Assembly: GCA_029243545.1 (NCBI GenBank)
Contig: JAQWRV010000011.1
Location: forward strand, 310,001-374,000
Direction: 5' to 3'
DNA: 64,000 nucleotides
From: Rhodospirillaceae bacterium
GTDB taxonomy: Bacteria > Pseudomonadota > Alphaproteobacteria > Rhodospirillales > Rhodospirillaceae
Shown here: positions 33,390 to 42,230 of the stretch, piece after piece
Layout: every line of letters begins with the position of its first letter
Numbering within the stretch: the first letter of the stretch is position 1
Program-made: the position numbers and the translations under genes
The notes under the pieces: generated by a model
Told to the model about the DNA's origin: nothing
What the model saw: only the letters and a program-made list of their open reading frames with translations
The model's database searches: none

Positions 33390-34418
33390 ATGGCCGATAA
33401 AAACACCCAAGTTCAGCTCGCACGTCAGCCCGACGGCGAACCTAAAGTCAGCGACTTCCAAGTTGCGGAAACCGATATTCCAGCCGCGGGGCCGGGTAAA
33501 TTCTTAGCCCGCAATATCTATCTGTCCTTGGATCCGTACATGCGCGGGGCTATTTCCGGCCGCCATATGGGACATAGCCGTCTTAACCAAGGCGACCTCA
33601 TTGGCGGGCGGTGTGTGGCGCAAGTGATTGAGTCCAAACATGCCGAATACGCCGAAGGCGATTACATCGTCATTGAATCGGGCTGGCAGTCCTATTGCGT
33701 GTCCGATGGCGCTGCCAAGGACGGTGTGCGCAAAATCGACCCTAATGCTGGACCGCTGTCTGCGGCGCTTGGAGTGCTAGGCATGCCTGGGCTGACGGCC
33801 TGGGCCGGTGTTGAAAAGCTGGCTGACCCTGGCCTCGGTGACACTTTTGTCGTGACGGCTGCCGCCGGACCTGTTGGCGGCACGGCCGGACAGCTGGCAA
33901 AGGCAAAAGGGTGCCGGGCCGTTGGTATTGCAGGGTCTGACGAAAAATGCCGCATTGTCGTCGAGGAATACGGCTTTGATGCCTGCGTCAATTACAAGAA
34001 CGACGATTGGGAAGAGGCTCTTAAAGAGGCCTGCCCGGACGGAATCGACGTGTATTTCGATAACGTCGGCGGGCCCATTCTCGACACCATTACCCAGCAA
34101 CTAAATCTTTATGGGAAAATTATTCTGTGCGGTCTGGTGTCTCAATATAACCGCAACGACGACAATGATTTTGCAGGCCACAACATGGGACCGTTTGTAG
34201 GCAAGCGGGCGCAACTGCTCGGGCTGGTGGTCTACGATTATTACGACCAGATGGATGAGTTCTTAAGAGCAGCTGTGCCGCTGGTCAAAGCCGGCCGTCT
34301 GAATTTCCATGAAGACCGTGCAGATAGAATCGAGGACGCACCAGCGCATTTTGCCAAACTAATGAGTGGGCAGAATGTGGGTAAGGCGATGGTGACCATC
34401 GGTCCCGAATCTCTCTGA
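33390..34418 (+). CDS. NADP-dependent oxidoreductase (zinc-less MDR), copy 1
   Basis: A 342-aa medium-chain reductase of the leukotriene-B4 dehydrogenase/CurA group, reducing activated C=C bonds with NADPH. The N-terminal IYLSLDPYMRG, then GVLGMPGLTAW, the nucleotide-binding AAAGPVGGTAGQLAK, and YFDNVGGPILD are the family hallmarks, with no zinc-binding Cys clusters. ATG 33390 (AGGGA upstream) was chosen over the frame start at 33348. It is followed 16 bp later by a paralogue. Likely substrates are alpha,beta-unsaturated ketones or aldehydes. Confidence 0.9.
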   Translation: MADKNTQVQLARQPDGEPKVSDFQVAETDIPAAGPGKFLARNIYLSLDPYMRGAISGRHMGHSRLNQGDLIGGRCVAQVIESKHAEYAEGDYIVIESGWQSYCVSDGAAKDGVRKIDPNAGPLSAALGVLGMPGLTAWAGVEKLADPGLGDTFVVTAAAGPVGGTAGQLAKAKGCRAVGIAGSDEKCRIVVEEYGFDACVNYKNDDWEEALKEACPDGIDVYFDNVGGPILDTITQQLNLYGKIILCGLVSQYNRNDDNDFAGHNMGPFVGKRAQLLGLVVYDYYDQMDEFLRAAVPLVKAGRLNFHEDRADRIEDAPAHFAKLMSGQNVGKAMVTIGPESL

Positions 34419-34434
34419 TCAGCGCCTACTAACG

Positions 34435-35445
34435 ATGACCAAAAATTTGCAAATTCAGTTGGCACGCCAGCGCGACGGCATGCCGGAAGATGCTGATTTC
34501 CGATTGGTCGAGGCTGAGCTGCCGCGTCCTGGTCCGGGACAGATTCTCGTGCGCACAGTTTATCTGTCGTTGGACCCTTACTTGCGCAAAGCCATTCGTG
34601 GGGATCATCCTGGCCATGATGTTCTGGTTGAAGGTGATGTCATCTATGGCCGCAGTGTTTGCCGGGTGGTTCGCAGTGATGTGGCCGGCTATCAGCCAGG
34701 AGATTATGTGGTTGCAGAGACGGGCTGGCAGCAGCACGCCGTCATAGGCCCTGAGAAGATTGTCCAAGACGTTGACCCCGCGTCAGGACCCTTGTCTTCT
34801 GCGATTGGTGCGCTGGGTATGCCGGGACTCACTGCTTGGGGTTCGGTTGAGCACATCAGCAAGCCAAGCCTGGGCGAAACGCTGGTGGTCTCTGCGGCGG
34901 CGGGTCCGGTCGGCGCCTGCGTCGGGCAACTTGCAATAATCCGTGGCGCGCGCGTTGTGGGTATCGCCGGCGGCTCCGAGAAATGTGATCTGGTGACCAA
35001 GACTTATGGCTTCGACGCGTGCATCAATTACAAGGAAGAGGGCTGGCAAGACCAATTCAAGGCGGCCTGTCCCGACGGCGTGAATGTTTATCATGATAAT
35101 GTCGGGGGACCGCTGTTGTCTGCCATGGCTGGTCATCTTGCGCTCCACGCCCGTGTGGTCATGTGCGGCCGGCCGGCGGACTATCATTCGTCATCTTTTC
35201 AAGGCGTTGGCCTTGGCCCTTTCATTGGCCGCCGGGCGAAAGTGTTTGGCATGGTGGTCTACGGTTATGAACACGATTTTACGCGTTACCTGCGCCTTGC
35301 CAGTGAATGGATGAGGGAGGGGCGCCTTAAGGTGAAAGAGGACCATGCTGACGGGTTGGAGAACGCGCCGGCCCACTTTCTAAAACTCATGCGCGGCGAG
35401 AACATCGGCAAGGCGATTGTTGCCGTAGGTCCCGAGTGCGCCTAA
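34435..35445 (+). CDS. NADP-dependent oxidoreductase (zinc-less MDR), copy 2
   Basis: A 336-aa tandem paralogue of the preceding reductase with the same landmarks: VYLSLDPYLRK, GALGMPGLTAWG, AAAGPVGACVGQLA and YHDNVGGPLL. The two differ throughout, so it is an old duplication. It is probably in one operon with copy 1 and the DUF1330 gene that follows after 37 bp. Confidence 0.9.
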   Translation: MTKNLQIQLARQRDGMPEDADFRLVEAELPRPGPGQILVRTVYLSLDPYLRKAIRGDHPGHDVLVEGDVIYGRSVCRVVRSDVAGYQPGDYVVAETGWQQHAVIGPEKIVQDVDPASGPLSSAIGALGMPGLTAWGSVEHISKPSLGETLVVSAAAGPVGACVGQLAIIRGARVVGIAGGSEKCDLVTKTYGFDACINYKEEGWQDQFKAACPDGVNVYHDNVGGPLLSAMAGHLALHARVVMCGRPADYHSSSFQGVGLGPFIGRRAKVFGMVVYGYEHDFTRYLRLASEWMREGRLKVKEDHADGLENAPAHFLKLMRGENIGKAIVAVGPECA

Positions 35446-35482
35446 CAAACCTGTATTAATTCTAGAACTTGAGGAGATTATT

Positions 35483-35785
35483 ATGACCGTCTATGTCGTT
35501 GGCCAAGCCCGTGTGACCGACCCCGCAGGCTTTAAGAAGTACGCTGAAACCGTTGCCGGGCTCGCCGAACAATTCGGCGGCAAGCTCATCGGTGCCGGTG
35601 GGCCCGATGAAAAAACGGTGGTCGAGGGTGATCAGTTCGCCGAGGGCCGCGTGGTTATCTTTGAATACCCGTCGCTCGAGGCCTATCAGCAGTACGTTGC
35701 ATCTGAGAAGTACCAGGAAGGAAAAGGGTATCGCTTAGCGTCTGGCACGTTGGATGTGTGTGTGGTGCCTGGGGTTGGCGGCTAG
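35483..35785 (+). CDS. DUF1330 domain protein
   Basis: A 100-aa dimeric ferredoxin-like alpha-beta protein. YVVGQARVTDPAGFKKYAE, GKLIGAGG, VIFEYPSLEAYQQYVASEKYQE and the final strand match DUF1330. The biochemical role of this family is not established; members often sit in catabolic operons. GAGGAG precedes the ATG. It is last in the plus-strand run with two reductases. Confidence 0.85.
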   Translation: MTVYVVGQARVTDPAGFKKYAETVAGLAEQFGGKLIGAGGPDEKTVVEGDQFAEGRVVIFEYPSLEAYQQYVASEKYQEGKGYRLASGTLDVCVVPGVGG

Positions 35786-35820
35786 TCTGGGCGCGCACCT
35801 TGCCGGGCTCGCGGTGTGTA

Positions 35821-36138
35821 TTAGTTGGCCTCGGCCCTGGTACCAACTACAAAACCACTGTATTCAGACGGCTCAGTTAGGCCGTCTTTAAGTTTCCAAG
35901 ATTTAACATGGTCGGATCCGGTGGCGACAACCATGTTGGCCAGACAGGTAAGAGTTGGAACCCACCAATTTGATTCGTTGCCGCCGTATTGAATGGTCGG
36001 ATAAAATTCCATGACCATCTGCTGCCCTGGATAACCTTCCTCGTGGCCAATCAAATGCGGCGAATAGTCATCAAGAATTGCGCTTTCAACATAGATCTGT
36101 TCGTCGCAGACGGCTGAGAGCTTGTCGAGAAAACTTAC
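35821..36138 (-). pseudogene. C-terminal remnant of a SAM methyltransferase
   Basis: Reading in the same frame directly after the DctM stop gives FLDKLSAVCDEQIYVES, then MEFYPTIQYGGNESNWWVP and ending YSGFVVGTR. This is the C-terminal part of a class I methyltransferase resembling the DUF1698/CmoB-type group (NESNWW-like motif). There is no start, no SAM-binding N-terminal half and no ribosome site, so the gene was cut at or near the DctM end. Internal ATG 36054 opens 78 codons but would encode only a fragment. Confidence 0.65.
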
Positions 36139-37452
36139 TCAAGAAATCAAAAACAACGACAGCCAAGGCACAAACATTACGACGATAAGGCACAACAGCA
36201 TCAGAAAGATAAACGGTATTACACCTTTAACGATGGTGAGAAAATCTTCACGGAATGCCCCCATAGCAATAATCACGTTCAGCCCCATGGGTGGGGTGAG
36301 GTAGCCGATCTCCAGGTTGACGATCATCATGATGCCAAAGTGAATCATGTCCATGCCGTAATCCGCTGCCATGGGCGGCAGCAGTGGGCTGAGGATGAGG
36401 ATGGCTGAACCGATATCGAGGAACAAGCCGACAGCCAGCAGCAAAATGTTGGTCATCAGCAGGAACAGTAATTTGGAATCGATGAAGGTGGTCATAAATT
36501 CTACGATGCGCCCAGGCACCTGTTCGTAGGTCATAAACACATTGAGTGACAGCGCGATGGCGAGGATGGGAAACAAGCTGCCCATCAAGGTAGAGGTGTC
36601 GCCGACTACCCGCCAAACCAGCACCCCAGCTTCCTTGAGGGTGACCCACAGATCACGGAAGCGCCCGGTAACCAGATTGAGGAAGCCGCGTTTGTGAGCG
36701 AATATTTCCACAATTAAAGCCGTGAGCACGGCGACGGATGCCGACTCCGTGGGGGTGAAGTAGCCGGAATAAATACCGCCAAGAATGACGAACGGCGTCA
36801 TCAATGCGAATATGGCGCCCTTGAATGAGCGCCAAATTTCAGCGCCATCCCAAACGTCACCGCGGCGGTTCCAGTTGATGATCATAGCGTAGGCGCTGAG
36901 CACGACCAGGAGCAGAGCCGCCGGCCCGGTGCCGGCGAGAAATAGATCGGCGATCGATTTCTGGGTCATGACGCCATAAAGGATCAGCGGGATGGACGGC
37001 GGGATAATAATTCCCAGTGTGCCGCCGGCGCAGAGCATGCCGATAGAGAAGGGGCGCGAATATCCTTCGGCAAGCAGCGCCGGATACATAATCGAACCCA
37101 CAGCCAAGAGCGTGACGGCGGAGGATCCTGAGATCGCAGCAAAAACACCACAGGATAACAAGCCGGCTATGGCAAGGCCGCCAGGGATAGGCTTGGTCAA
37201 CGAGCGCATCAGTAAAATCAGCCGTTCGGCGATGGACCCTTGGGACATAATCGTCCCGGCCATGATGTAGAGAGGGATGGACAGCAACACTTCGCGGTTA
37301 GAAGCATCCCACATGTCGTAGACGACGTTCATTAGCTCGCCGCCGCCCCAGAAGTAGTACGCCCAAAACGTCGCCACCCCGAGGATGACGATGATGTTCA
37401 TGCGCAATATGAGGAGCGCAATAAGGATAGTGGCGAGCAAGAGACCGTTCAC
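36139..37452 (-). CDS. dctM: TRAP transporter large membrane subunit (DctM)
   Basis: A 437-aa inner-membrane protein with about 12 hydrophobic segments that forms the substrate- and sodium-translocating subunit of a TRAP transporter. Family landmarks are LLSIPLYIMAGTIMSQG, the helix-hairpin FAAISGSSAVTLLAVGSIMYP, IPPSIPLILYG and the terminal GYLTPPMGLNVIIA. Its start overlaps the DctQ stop by 4 bp, so they are co-translated. It works with the upstream DctP. It is the only M subunit in the window and might also serve the four orphan SBPs. Confidence 0.95.
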   Translation of the reverse strand: MNGLLLATILIALLILRMNIIVILGVATFWAYYFWGGGELMNVVYDMWDASNREVLLSIPLYIMAGTIMSQGSIAERLILLMRSLTKPIPGGLAIAGLLSCGVFAAISGSSAVTLLAVGSIMYPALLAEGYSRPFSIGMLCAGGTLGIIIPPSIPLILYGVMTQKSIADLFLAGTGPAALLLVVLSAYAMIINWNRRGDVWDGAEIWRSFKGAIFALMTPFVILGGIYSGYFTPTESASVAVLTALIVEIFAHKRGFLNLVTGRFRDLWVTLKEAGVLVWRVVGDTSTLMGSLFPILAIALSLNVFMTYEQVPGRIVEFMTTFIDSKLLFLLMTNILLLAVGLFLDIGSAILILSPLLPPMAADYGMDMIHFGIMMIVNLEIGYLTPPMGLNVIIAMGAFREDFLTIVKGVIPFIFLMLLCLIVVMFVPWLSLFLIS

Positions 37453-38051
37453 GTGCGGGTCTCCCTCTCATGATCGGCTACACCGTCGGTAATACCGGCC
37501 GCTTCCGTGTCGGTCGCGATCTCCACGCCCTCGACTGATTCCGGCGGCTTCGGCCGAAGGTCCAAATAGATGCCGTAGAGCGTGTGGCGCACGCCAACCA
37601 AGCCGAAGCCCATGACAATGACGCCTTGAATCGGCCAGATTGGCCAGCGGAGAACGGCTGAAACATCGTCAAGTTCATAACTCTCAACGGATACGTTAAG
37701 CGCAATGTACGCCATAAAAAAACAAAACACGGCGAAGCCAAATTCGCTAACGCGGCTCGCGAGAACATCCCAGCGCTGCAATAAAGGGTCAGCGAACCTT
37801 GGCCGGAAGTGAGAGCCGTTAGCAGACGCCAACGCGATTCCCATATAGGCGACCACGATCATGCCGACGACGCCGACCTGCGGTGCGCCAAACCAACCTG
37901 AGCCTGTAATCTCACGCTTGAGCACATCTCCCATGAGCGACCCGGCCATCAACACGAAGGCAAGGAAGCACATAGTTTGTTCAAATATGCGGAGGTAATG
38001 CAGAAAGGCCTTTGCGTGGCGCAAGGCGAGTCCCCAATTCAATGATAACAA
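37449..38051 (-). CDS. dctQ: TRAP transporter small membrane subunit (DctQ)
   Basis: A 200-aa inner-membrane protein with four hydrophobic helices (TMCFLAFVLMAGSLMGD, VGVVGMIVVAYMGIALA, GFAVFCFFMAYIALNV, PIQGVIVMGFGLVGVRH). REITGSGWFGAPQ after helix one and the Glu/Asp-rich C-terminal tail fit DctQ. It is slightly longer than the usual 160-180 aa because of that tail. It lies between DctP (83 bp upstream) and DctM (4-bp overlap). Confidence 0.9.
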   Translation of the reverse strand: MLSLNWGLALRHAKAFLHYLRIFEQTMCFLAFVLMAGSLMGDVLKREITGSGWFGAPQVGVVGMIVVAYMGIALASANGSHFRPRFADPLLQRWDVLASRVSEFGFAVFCFFMAYIALNVSVESYELDDVSAVLRWPIWPIQGVIVMGFGLVGVRHTLYGIYLDLRPKPPESVEGVEIATDTEAAGITDGVADHERETRT

Positions 38052-38133
38052 TTCTTGTTGGGACGCATCTTATCCATTGTGTACCCCGTTGCCAAACCGA
38101 AGGAATGTTGCGTCCGTCGATCGTGCAAAGGTG

Positions 38134-39180
38134 CTAGGGATCGCGCGCAGATTGGGCTGCGAAAGCCCGTTTGCCGTCCAGAATTGTGGTATAGATATCT
38201 TCAGCCTGGCCACCGATCTCATCCAAGATGGCGCGATGGCTGCTGGTGGTTGACCCAACCCACAAGGCGCGTTGCTCTGGCGTAAGGGTATGTAGGGCGA
38301 GGCCTCGGTCTATCAGGTCAGACCGTAGTGTTTTTGTGAGGAGCCTTATATCAGCACGGGCTGGCACGATTGGGTAGAATGCGTCTTTGATGGTGGCGCG
38401 ATGCTCGTCCGTCAGGCTGTCCCACCACTGTTTGTTGGCCATCTGGATTCCCTGGTCATAGGACTGGTGAGTCTCCGTCACATCTGTCGCGAAGTCAGAC
38501 AACGCATAATAAAAGAAAACCATGCTTGCCAAGCCGCCATCAACCAGGCCGGTTTGCAGGGCTGGTCCGATATCAGAGGTGCCGAGGGGAATGGAATCGG
38601 CACCGACGGATTGCAAAAATGCTTGCGCGGCGAAATTTGGTGAGCCGCGTAATTTAAGCCCTACGGCGTCTGCGGGCGTGAGAACCGGCTTATCCGCATA
38701 TAAATTGCTCCAGCCCACTTCGGACCAGTCGAGGAACACCAGGCCGCGTTCGGCCAGGAATGCAGTGAATGGTTCCTGAAGATAATGATCGAAGACAAAA
38801 TCCACTTCTGCTTCGGATTCAAATAGGAAGGGAATCATCGGCACGGCGGACTCGGGAATGATACCGGCCAAGCCCCACATGGTGATGCCACCGATTTGGA
38901 CTCTGTTGCGGCGTAAGGCTGTCAGCATCTGCTCTTCGGTGCCAATTTCACCCCGAATGAAATATTCCATCTCTACTTCGGGTGCGGCGTTGATCTTGGC
39001 TTTGAAGTAATCCCATTGCTCGTCCCATGGAGAGTTCACTTGCGCCAAGGCCGTGACTTTGCCACGCGCCATGTCGGCGGCCAGCAAAGGGCTCGCCACG
39101 CAGCACACGAAGGTGAGCAATGAGAGCCCCTGTAGTAAGTTTGTGACGGCTTGACGCACGACCAAAGGTTTATTTTGCAC
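38134..39180 (-). CDS. dctP: TRAP transporter solute-binding protein (DctP)
   Basis: A 348-aa periplasmic SBP and the only one in the window next to its QM subunits. Signal peptide LLQGLSLLTFVCCVASPLLAA. The carboxylate Arg is kept in LKLRGSPNF, followed by LGTSDIGPALQTGLVDGG, and the C-terminal IGGQAEDIYTTILDGKRAFAAQ is shared with the orphans. It begins at GTG 39180, three bases after the stop of a small membrane protein. The ligand is probably an organic acid; its identity is unknown. Confidence 0.92.
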   Translation of the reverse strand: MQNKPLVVRQAVTNLLQGLSLLTFVCCVASPLLAADMARGKVTALAQVNSPWDEQWDYFKAKINAAPEVEMEYFIRGEIGTEEQMLTALRRNRVQIGGITMWGLAGIIPESAVPMIPFLFESEAEVDFVFDHYLQEPFTAFLAERGLVFLDWSEVGWSNLYADKPVLTPADAVGLKLRGSPNFAAQAFLQSVGADSIPLGTSDIGPALQTGLVDGGLASMVFFYYALSDFATDVTETHQSYDQGIQMANKQWWDSLTDEHRATIKDAFYPIVPARADIRLLTKTLRSDLIDRGLALHTLTPEQRALWVGSTTSSHRAILDEIGGQAEDIYTTILDGKRAFAAQSARDP

Positions 39181-39183
39181 GGT

Positions 39184-39396
39184 TTATACCTGTGAGCCGG
39201 TGTCGTACAGAGGGCGTTGATGCGGGCCCGTGTATGGTTTTGTGTTCCATACAACAGCACAAAAGAAGCCATGTGATAATCCGAAGAACACCCACACCGG
39301 CCAGGGCGGGAGCGCCCCCAGTAGAACCGTGGTCATGACAAAAAGTATCACGGCGACGGCAACGGTCATCCAAACAATGACCCGCTTGCGGTCCAT
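39184..39396 (-). CDS. Small two-helix membrane protein
   Basis: A 70-aa protein from ATG 39396 with two hydrophobic segments (VIVWMTVAVAVILFVMTTVLL and PVWVFFGLSHGFFCAVVW) and a short polar tail. No family is recognised. It ends 3 bp before the DctP start in the same direction, so it is probably the first gene of the TRAP operon. An upstream ATG (39444) would add 16 residues. Confidence 0.6.
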   Translation of the reverse strand: MDRKRVIVWMTVAVAVILFVMTTVLLGALPPWPVWVFFGLSHGFFCAVVWNTKPYTGPHQRPLYDTGSQV

Positions 39397-39551
39397 GGTG
39401 TTTCGTGCGCGCGTTTGATTCTGAGGTCCGGTACTATATGACATGTCCCAACAGTACCCTCTGGGCGATGATGCACCAAGTCTTCGGCAGGGGGTTGATT
39501 AGCGTTGCGAGGACACTCGCCATAACACCCTGCTCAACCGAAAGGGACGAC

Positions 39552-40244
39552 ATGATTGATCTATATTACTGGCCGACCCCAAACGGCCACAAAGTGCCCA
39601 TCATGTTGGAAGAGTGCGGGCTGGAGTATGAGACCCACCCCATCAACATGCTGAAAGGCGATCAGTTTGATGAGGCCTACCTCAAGGTCAATCCCAATAA
39701 TAAAATTCCGGCCATCGTCGACCAGGATGGCCCTGGCGGAAAGCCTTACACGGTGTTCGAGTCCGGCGCAGTCCTGCTGTATCTGGCCGATAAAACCAAG
39801 CGGTTCATCCCGCAAGATGAAGCGGGCAGGTTCGGCGTAATTCAATGGCTGTTTTTCCAGATGGCCAATGTGGGCCCCATGTTCGGGCAGTGTGGGCATT
39901 TCTTCCGCTATGCGCCGGAGCCTATCCAATACGCCATTGACCGGTATCAGAATGAAACCAAGCGTCTGTACCGGGTCATGGATAAAAGGCTGGACGAGGT
40001 TGAGTATCTCGCCGGCGACTATTCCATCGCCGACATGGCCACGTACCCCTGGGTGAAAATTTACGACTTCCACAAAATTGGAATCGATGAGTACCCCAAT
40101 GTAAAACGCTGGCGTAAGGCTGTTGGCGAGCGCCCTGCAGTCATGGCCGGCTGCGCCCTGCTGGAAGACATTATGAAGCTCGGTGATCCGGATGATGACG
40201 CCTACGAGAATCTGTTCAAGCAGCAAACCGTAGACCGGAGGTAG
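39552..40244 (+). CDS. Glutathione S-transferase-like protein (YfcG/YghU/Ure2p type)
   Basis: A 230-aa two-domain protein. The thioredoxin-like N-domain has YWPTPNGHKVPIMLEECGLEYE, the glutathione-binding NKIPAIVD and FESGAVLLYLADK. The helical C-domain has YRVMDKRLDEVEYLAGDYSIADMATYPW. TPNGHK places it in the nu-like YfcG/YghU group, which have disulfide-reductase activity with glutathione. ATG 39552 is chosen; the longer frame from 39405 has no ribosome site. The isochorismatase-like gene starts 4 bp after its stop. Confidence 0.9.
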   Translation: MIDLYYWPTPNGHKVPIMLEECGLEYETHPINMLKGDQFDEAYLKVNPNNKIPAIVDQDGPGGKPYTVFESGAVLLYLADKTKRFIPQDEAGRFGVIQWLFFQMANVGPMFGQCGHFFRYAPEPIQYAIDRYQNETKRLYRVMDKRLDEVEYLAGDYSIADMATYPWVKIYDFHKIGIDEYPNVKRWRKAVGERPAVMAGCALLEDIMKLGDPDDDAYENLFKQQTVDRR

Positions 40245-40248
40245 TGCC

Positions 40249-40800
40249 GTGATTCTTGATCGCGACCGCTCTCAACTGCTTATCGTCGACGTGCAAGAGC
40301 GCCTGCTGCCGGCTATGCACGAGGGCGTACGTATGCTCGAGCAGTGTGGCATTCTGCTGCAAACGGCGGCGGAACTGGGCGTGCCGGTTACTCTCTCGGA
40401 GCAATATCGTAAAGGCCTCGGGCCGACCGTGGAGCGTCTCGACAATCTCAAAGGGGATGCCGTGGTAATGGAAAAGCAGCACTTCTCCTGTGCGGCAGAC
40501 ACCGCCATGCTCGCGCACATCGCTAATCAGGCTGATGACGGCCGGCGGCAATTGGTCATCGCTGGTATTGAGTCCCATGTTTGCGTTTTGCAATCAGCGC
40601 TCGGATTTCGCCAAGGCGGCCTCGATGTGTTTGTAGTGATGGATGCGGTGACGTCGCGCAAACAGGAGAGTGTGGATTTGGCCCGGGACCGGTTTCTGTC
40701 CAACCGCATCGCTGCCGTGAATACCGAGATGGTCGCTTTCGAATGGCTCCAGGTTTCGGGCACACCGGAATTCAAGACGATCAGCAAGCTGATTAAGTGA
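40249..40800 (+). CDS. Isochorismatase-family cysteine hydrolase
   Basis: A 183-aa alpha-beta hydrolase with the Asp-Lys-Cys triad: Asp14 in LLIVDVQERL, Lys76 in EKQHFSC and Cys112 in GIESHVCV. The short form resembles YcaC-like and nicotinamidase-related hydrolases of unknown substrate. It starts at GTG 40249 close to the GST stop, suggesting translational coupling. It converges with threonine ammonia-lyase. Confidence 0.88.
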   Translation: MILDRDRSQLLIVDVQERLLPAMHEGVRMLEQCGILLQTAAELGVPVTLSEQYRKGLGPTVERLDNLKGDAVVMEKQHFSCAADTAMLAHIANQADDGRRQLVIAGIESHVCVLQSALGFRQGGLDVFVVMDAVTSRKQESVDLARDRFLSNRIAAVNTEMVAFEWLQVSGTPEFKTISKLIK

Positions 40801-40853
40801 AATCTGTCACGCCCTAGGCCACCAAAAACACAGAGTCATGAGACTGCTGCCGG

Positions 40854-42071
40854 TTACGGCGCTGTCGGATCTTTGATTTGGATGGCGAAACCTGAATGCG
40901 TCAGCCGATCTATAACTTGTTCGGCATGGGCTTCATCCCGGGTTTCCAAGGTTATGTTGAGACGGGCCGCGCTGGCCGATAAATCCATGGCGAAACGCGT
41001 GTGCTCCACTTCCAGAACATTAGCACCCATGTCGGCGCAAATTCCTGCGACCGCGTAGAGCTGCCCAGGCTTGTCGGGCATGGCAATGGACAGGGTGAGC
41101 ACTTGGCCGAGGCGGACCAAGTCTCGCATGAGGATGGACGACATCATGCGCGCATCGATATTGCCGCCAGTGAGAATGAGCCCCACGCGCTTGCCTGCAA
41201 ACATTTCTGGATGTTCAATCATGGCGGCGAGGCCGGCGGCGCCGGCACCTTCAGCAACGACCTTGTCGCGAGACAAGAACATGGAGACGGCCCGTTCCAA
41301 GCTGGTCTCTGAAACGGTAACGACTTGTTTTACATGTTCTCGAATTGATGGGAGTGATTTTTTGCCCGCTATTTTTACGGCGATTCCTTCGCCTATGGTC
41401 GACCCTTCACAGGGCCGATCGTTGCCGTTCAAGGCATTCGACAGTGAGGGATAGAGCTCAGGCTCAACGCCGATGACCTCAATGTCCGGTTTTAGCCCTT
41501 GGGCCGCCACCGCACAGCCCGCGATCAAGCCGCCGCCGCCAACAGGAACAACAAGAACATCAAGGTCAGGCTTATCTTCCAGCATCTCTAGCGCGGTTGT
41601 TCCCTGTCCGGCAATAACAGCGTCGTCGTCGTATGGGTGAATGAATGAGAGCTGTTTTTCTTGCGCGAGGGTCTGAGCAAATGTCGCGGCCTCTTCAAGG
41701 GAGTCCCCTTGCAACTCAACACCGGCGCCATACTCAGCCGTCTTGCGTACTTTAACGAACGGGGTGCCTTTGGGCATGACAATGGTGGCGGGAATACCGA
41801 GCCGTCCAGCCTGATAAGCGACTCCTTGGGAGTGGTTGCCGGCGGACATGGCCACAACGCCCCGCCTTTGTTTGTCGTCACTGAGAAGTAGAAGACGTGA
41901 CAGCGCTCCCCGGGCCTTGAAGGCGCCGGTGTGTTGAAGGTTTTCGTATTTGACGACAACGCTGGTGCCGAGGCGGCGCGAGAGGGCTTCGGACTCAAGG
42001 CAGGGTGTGCGGACGACTCCATCTTTGATGCGGTCCGCTGCGGACTGAATGTCTGTAAGGGTGAGGCTCAT
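40854..42071 (-). CDS. ilvA: Threonine ammonia-lyase (threonine dehydratase)
   Basis: A 405-aa PLP enzyme converting L-threonine to 2-oxobutanoate and ammonia. Lys52 in TGAFKARGA forms the Schiff base, SAGNHSQGVA and GGGGLIAG bind the cofactor, and a single C-terminal ACT-like domain starts near residue 330 (LTLSIAMPDKPGQLYAVA). This is the shorter one-ACT form, as in many alphaproteobacterial IlvA/TdcB proteins; biosynthetic and catabolic roles cannot be separated here. It is divergent from nothing close and stands as a single gene. Confidence 0.9.
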   Translation of the reverse strand: MSLTLTDIQSAADRIKDGVVRTPCLESEALSRRLGTSVVVKYENLQHTGAFKARGALSRLLLLSDDKQRRGVVAMSAGNHSQGVAYQAGRLGIPATIVMPKGTPFVKVRKTAEYGAGVELQGDSLEEAATFAQTLAQEKQLSFIHPYDDDAVIAGQGTTALEMLEDKPDLDVLVVPVGGGGLIAGCAVAAQGLKPDIEVIGVEPELYPSLSNALNGNDRPCEGSTIGEGIAVKIAGKKSLPSIREHVKQVVTVSETSLERAVSMFLSRDKVVAEGAGAAGLAAMIEHPEMFAGKRVGLILTGGNIDARMMSSILMRDLVRLGQVLTLSIAMPDKPGQLYAVAGICADMGANVLEVEHTRFAMDLSASAARLNITLETRDEAHAEQVIDRLTHSGFAIQIKDPTAP

Positions 42072-42121
42072 GATCGACGAACTCTTGATTGGAACTCATT
42101 AAGCAATTGGCACGGCTAACG

Positions 42122-42145
42122 CCCGGATCTCCTTAGAGAACCGGG
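42122..42145. other. Imperfect hairpin between threonine ammonia-lyase and FkbM gene
   Basis: CCCGG-A-TCTC / GAGA-A-CCGGG pair around loop CTTA, with one A-A mismatch. It lies 85 bp past the FkbM-gene stop on the minus strand and upstream of the ammonia-lyase. No T-run follows in the minus direction, so its role (terminator or leader structure) is open. Confidence 0.35.
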
Positions 42146-42230
42146 TTTATAATTCGGGCGATGCTGCTCCAGTCGTTCATAGGGCTCGTTTACCAGTGAA
42201 CAGACCGGGCGTCCATACTGCTGAGGGACG

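Noticed and set aside
36000-39400. Possibility that the TRAP operon is a mobile element
   Set aside because: No integrase, transposase, tRNA target or flanking repeats were seen; only a broken methyltransferase borders one side.
39561-40226. 221-codon minus-strand frame opposite the GST gene
   Set aside because: Complete antisense overlap with a well-conserved GST; no ribosome site or family match.
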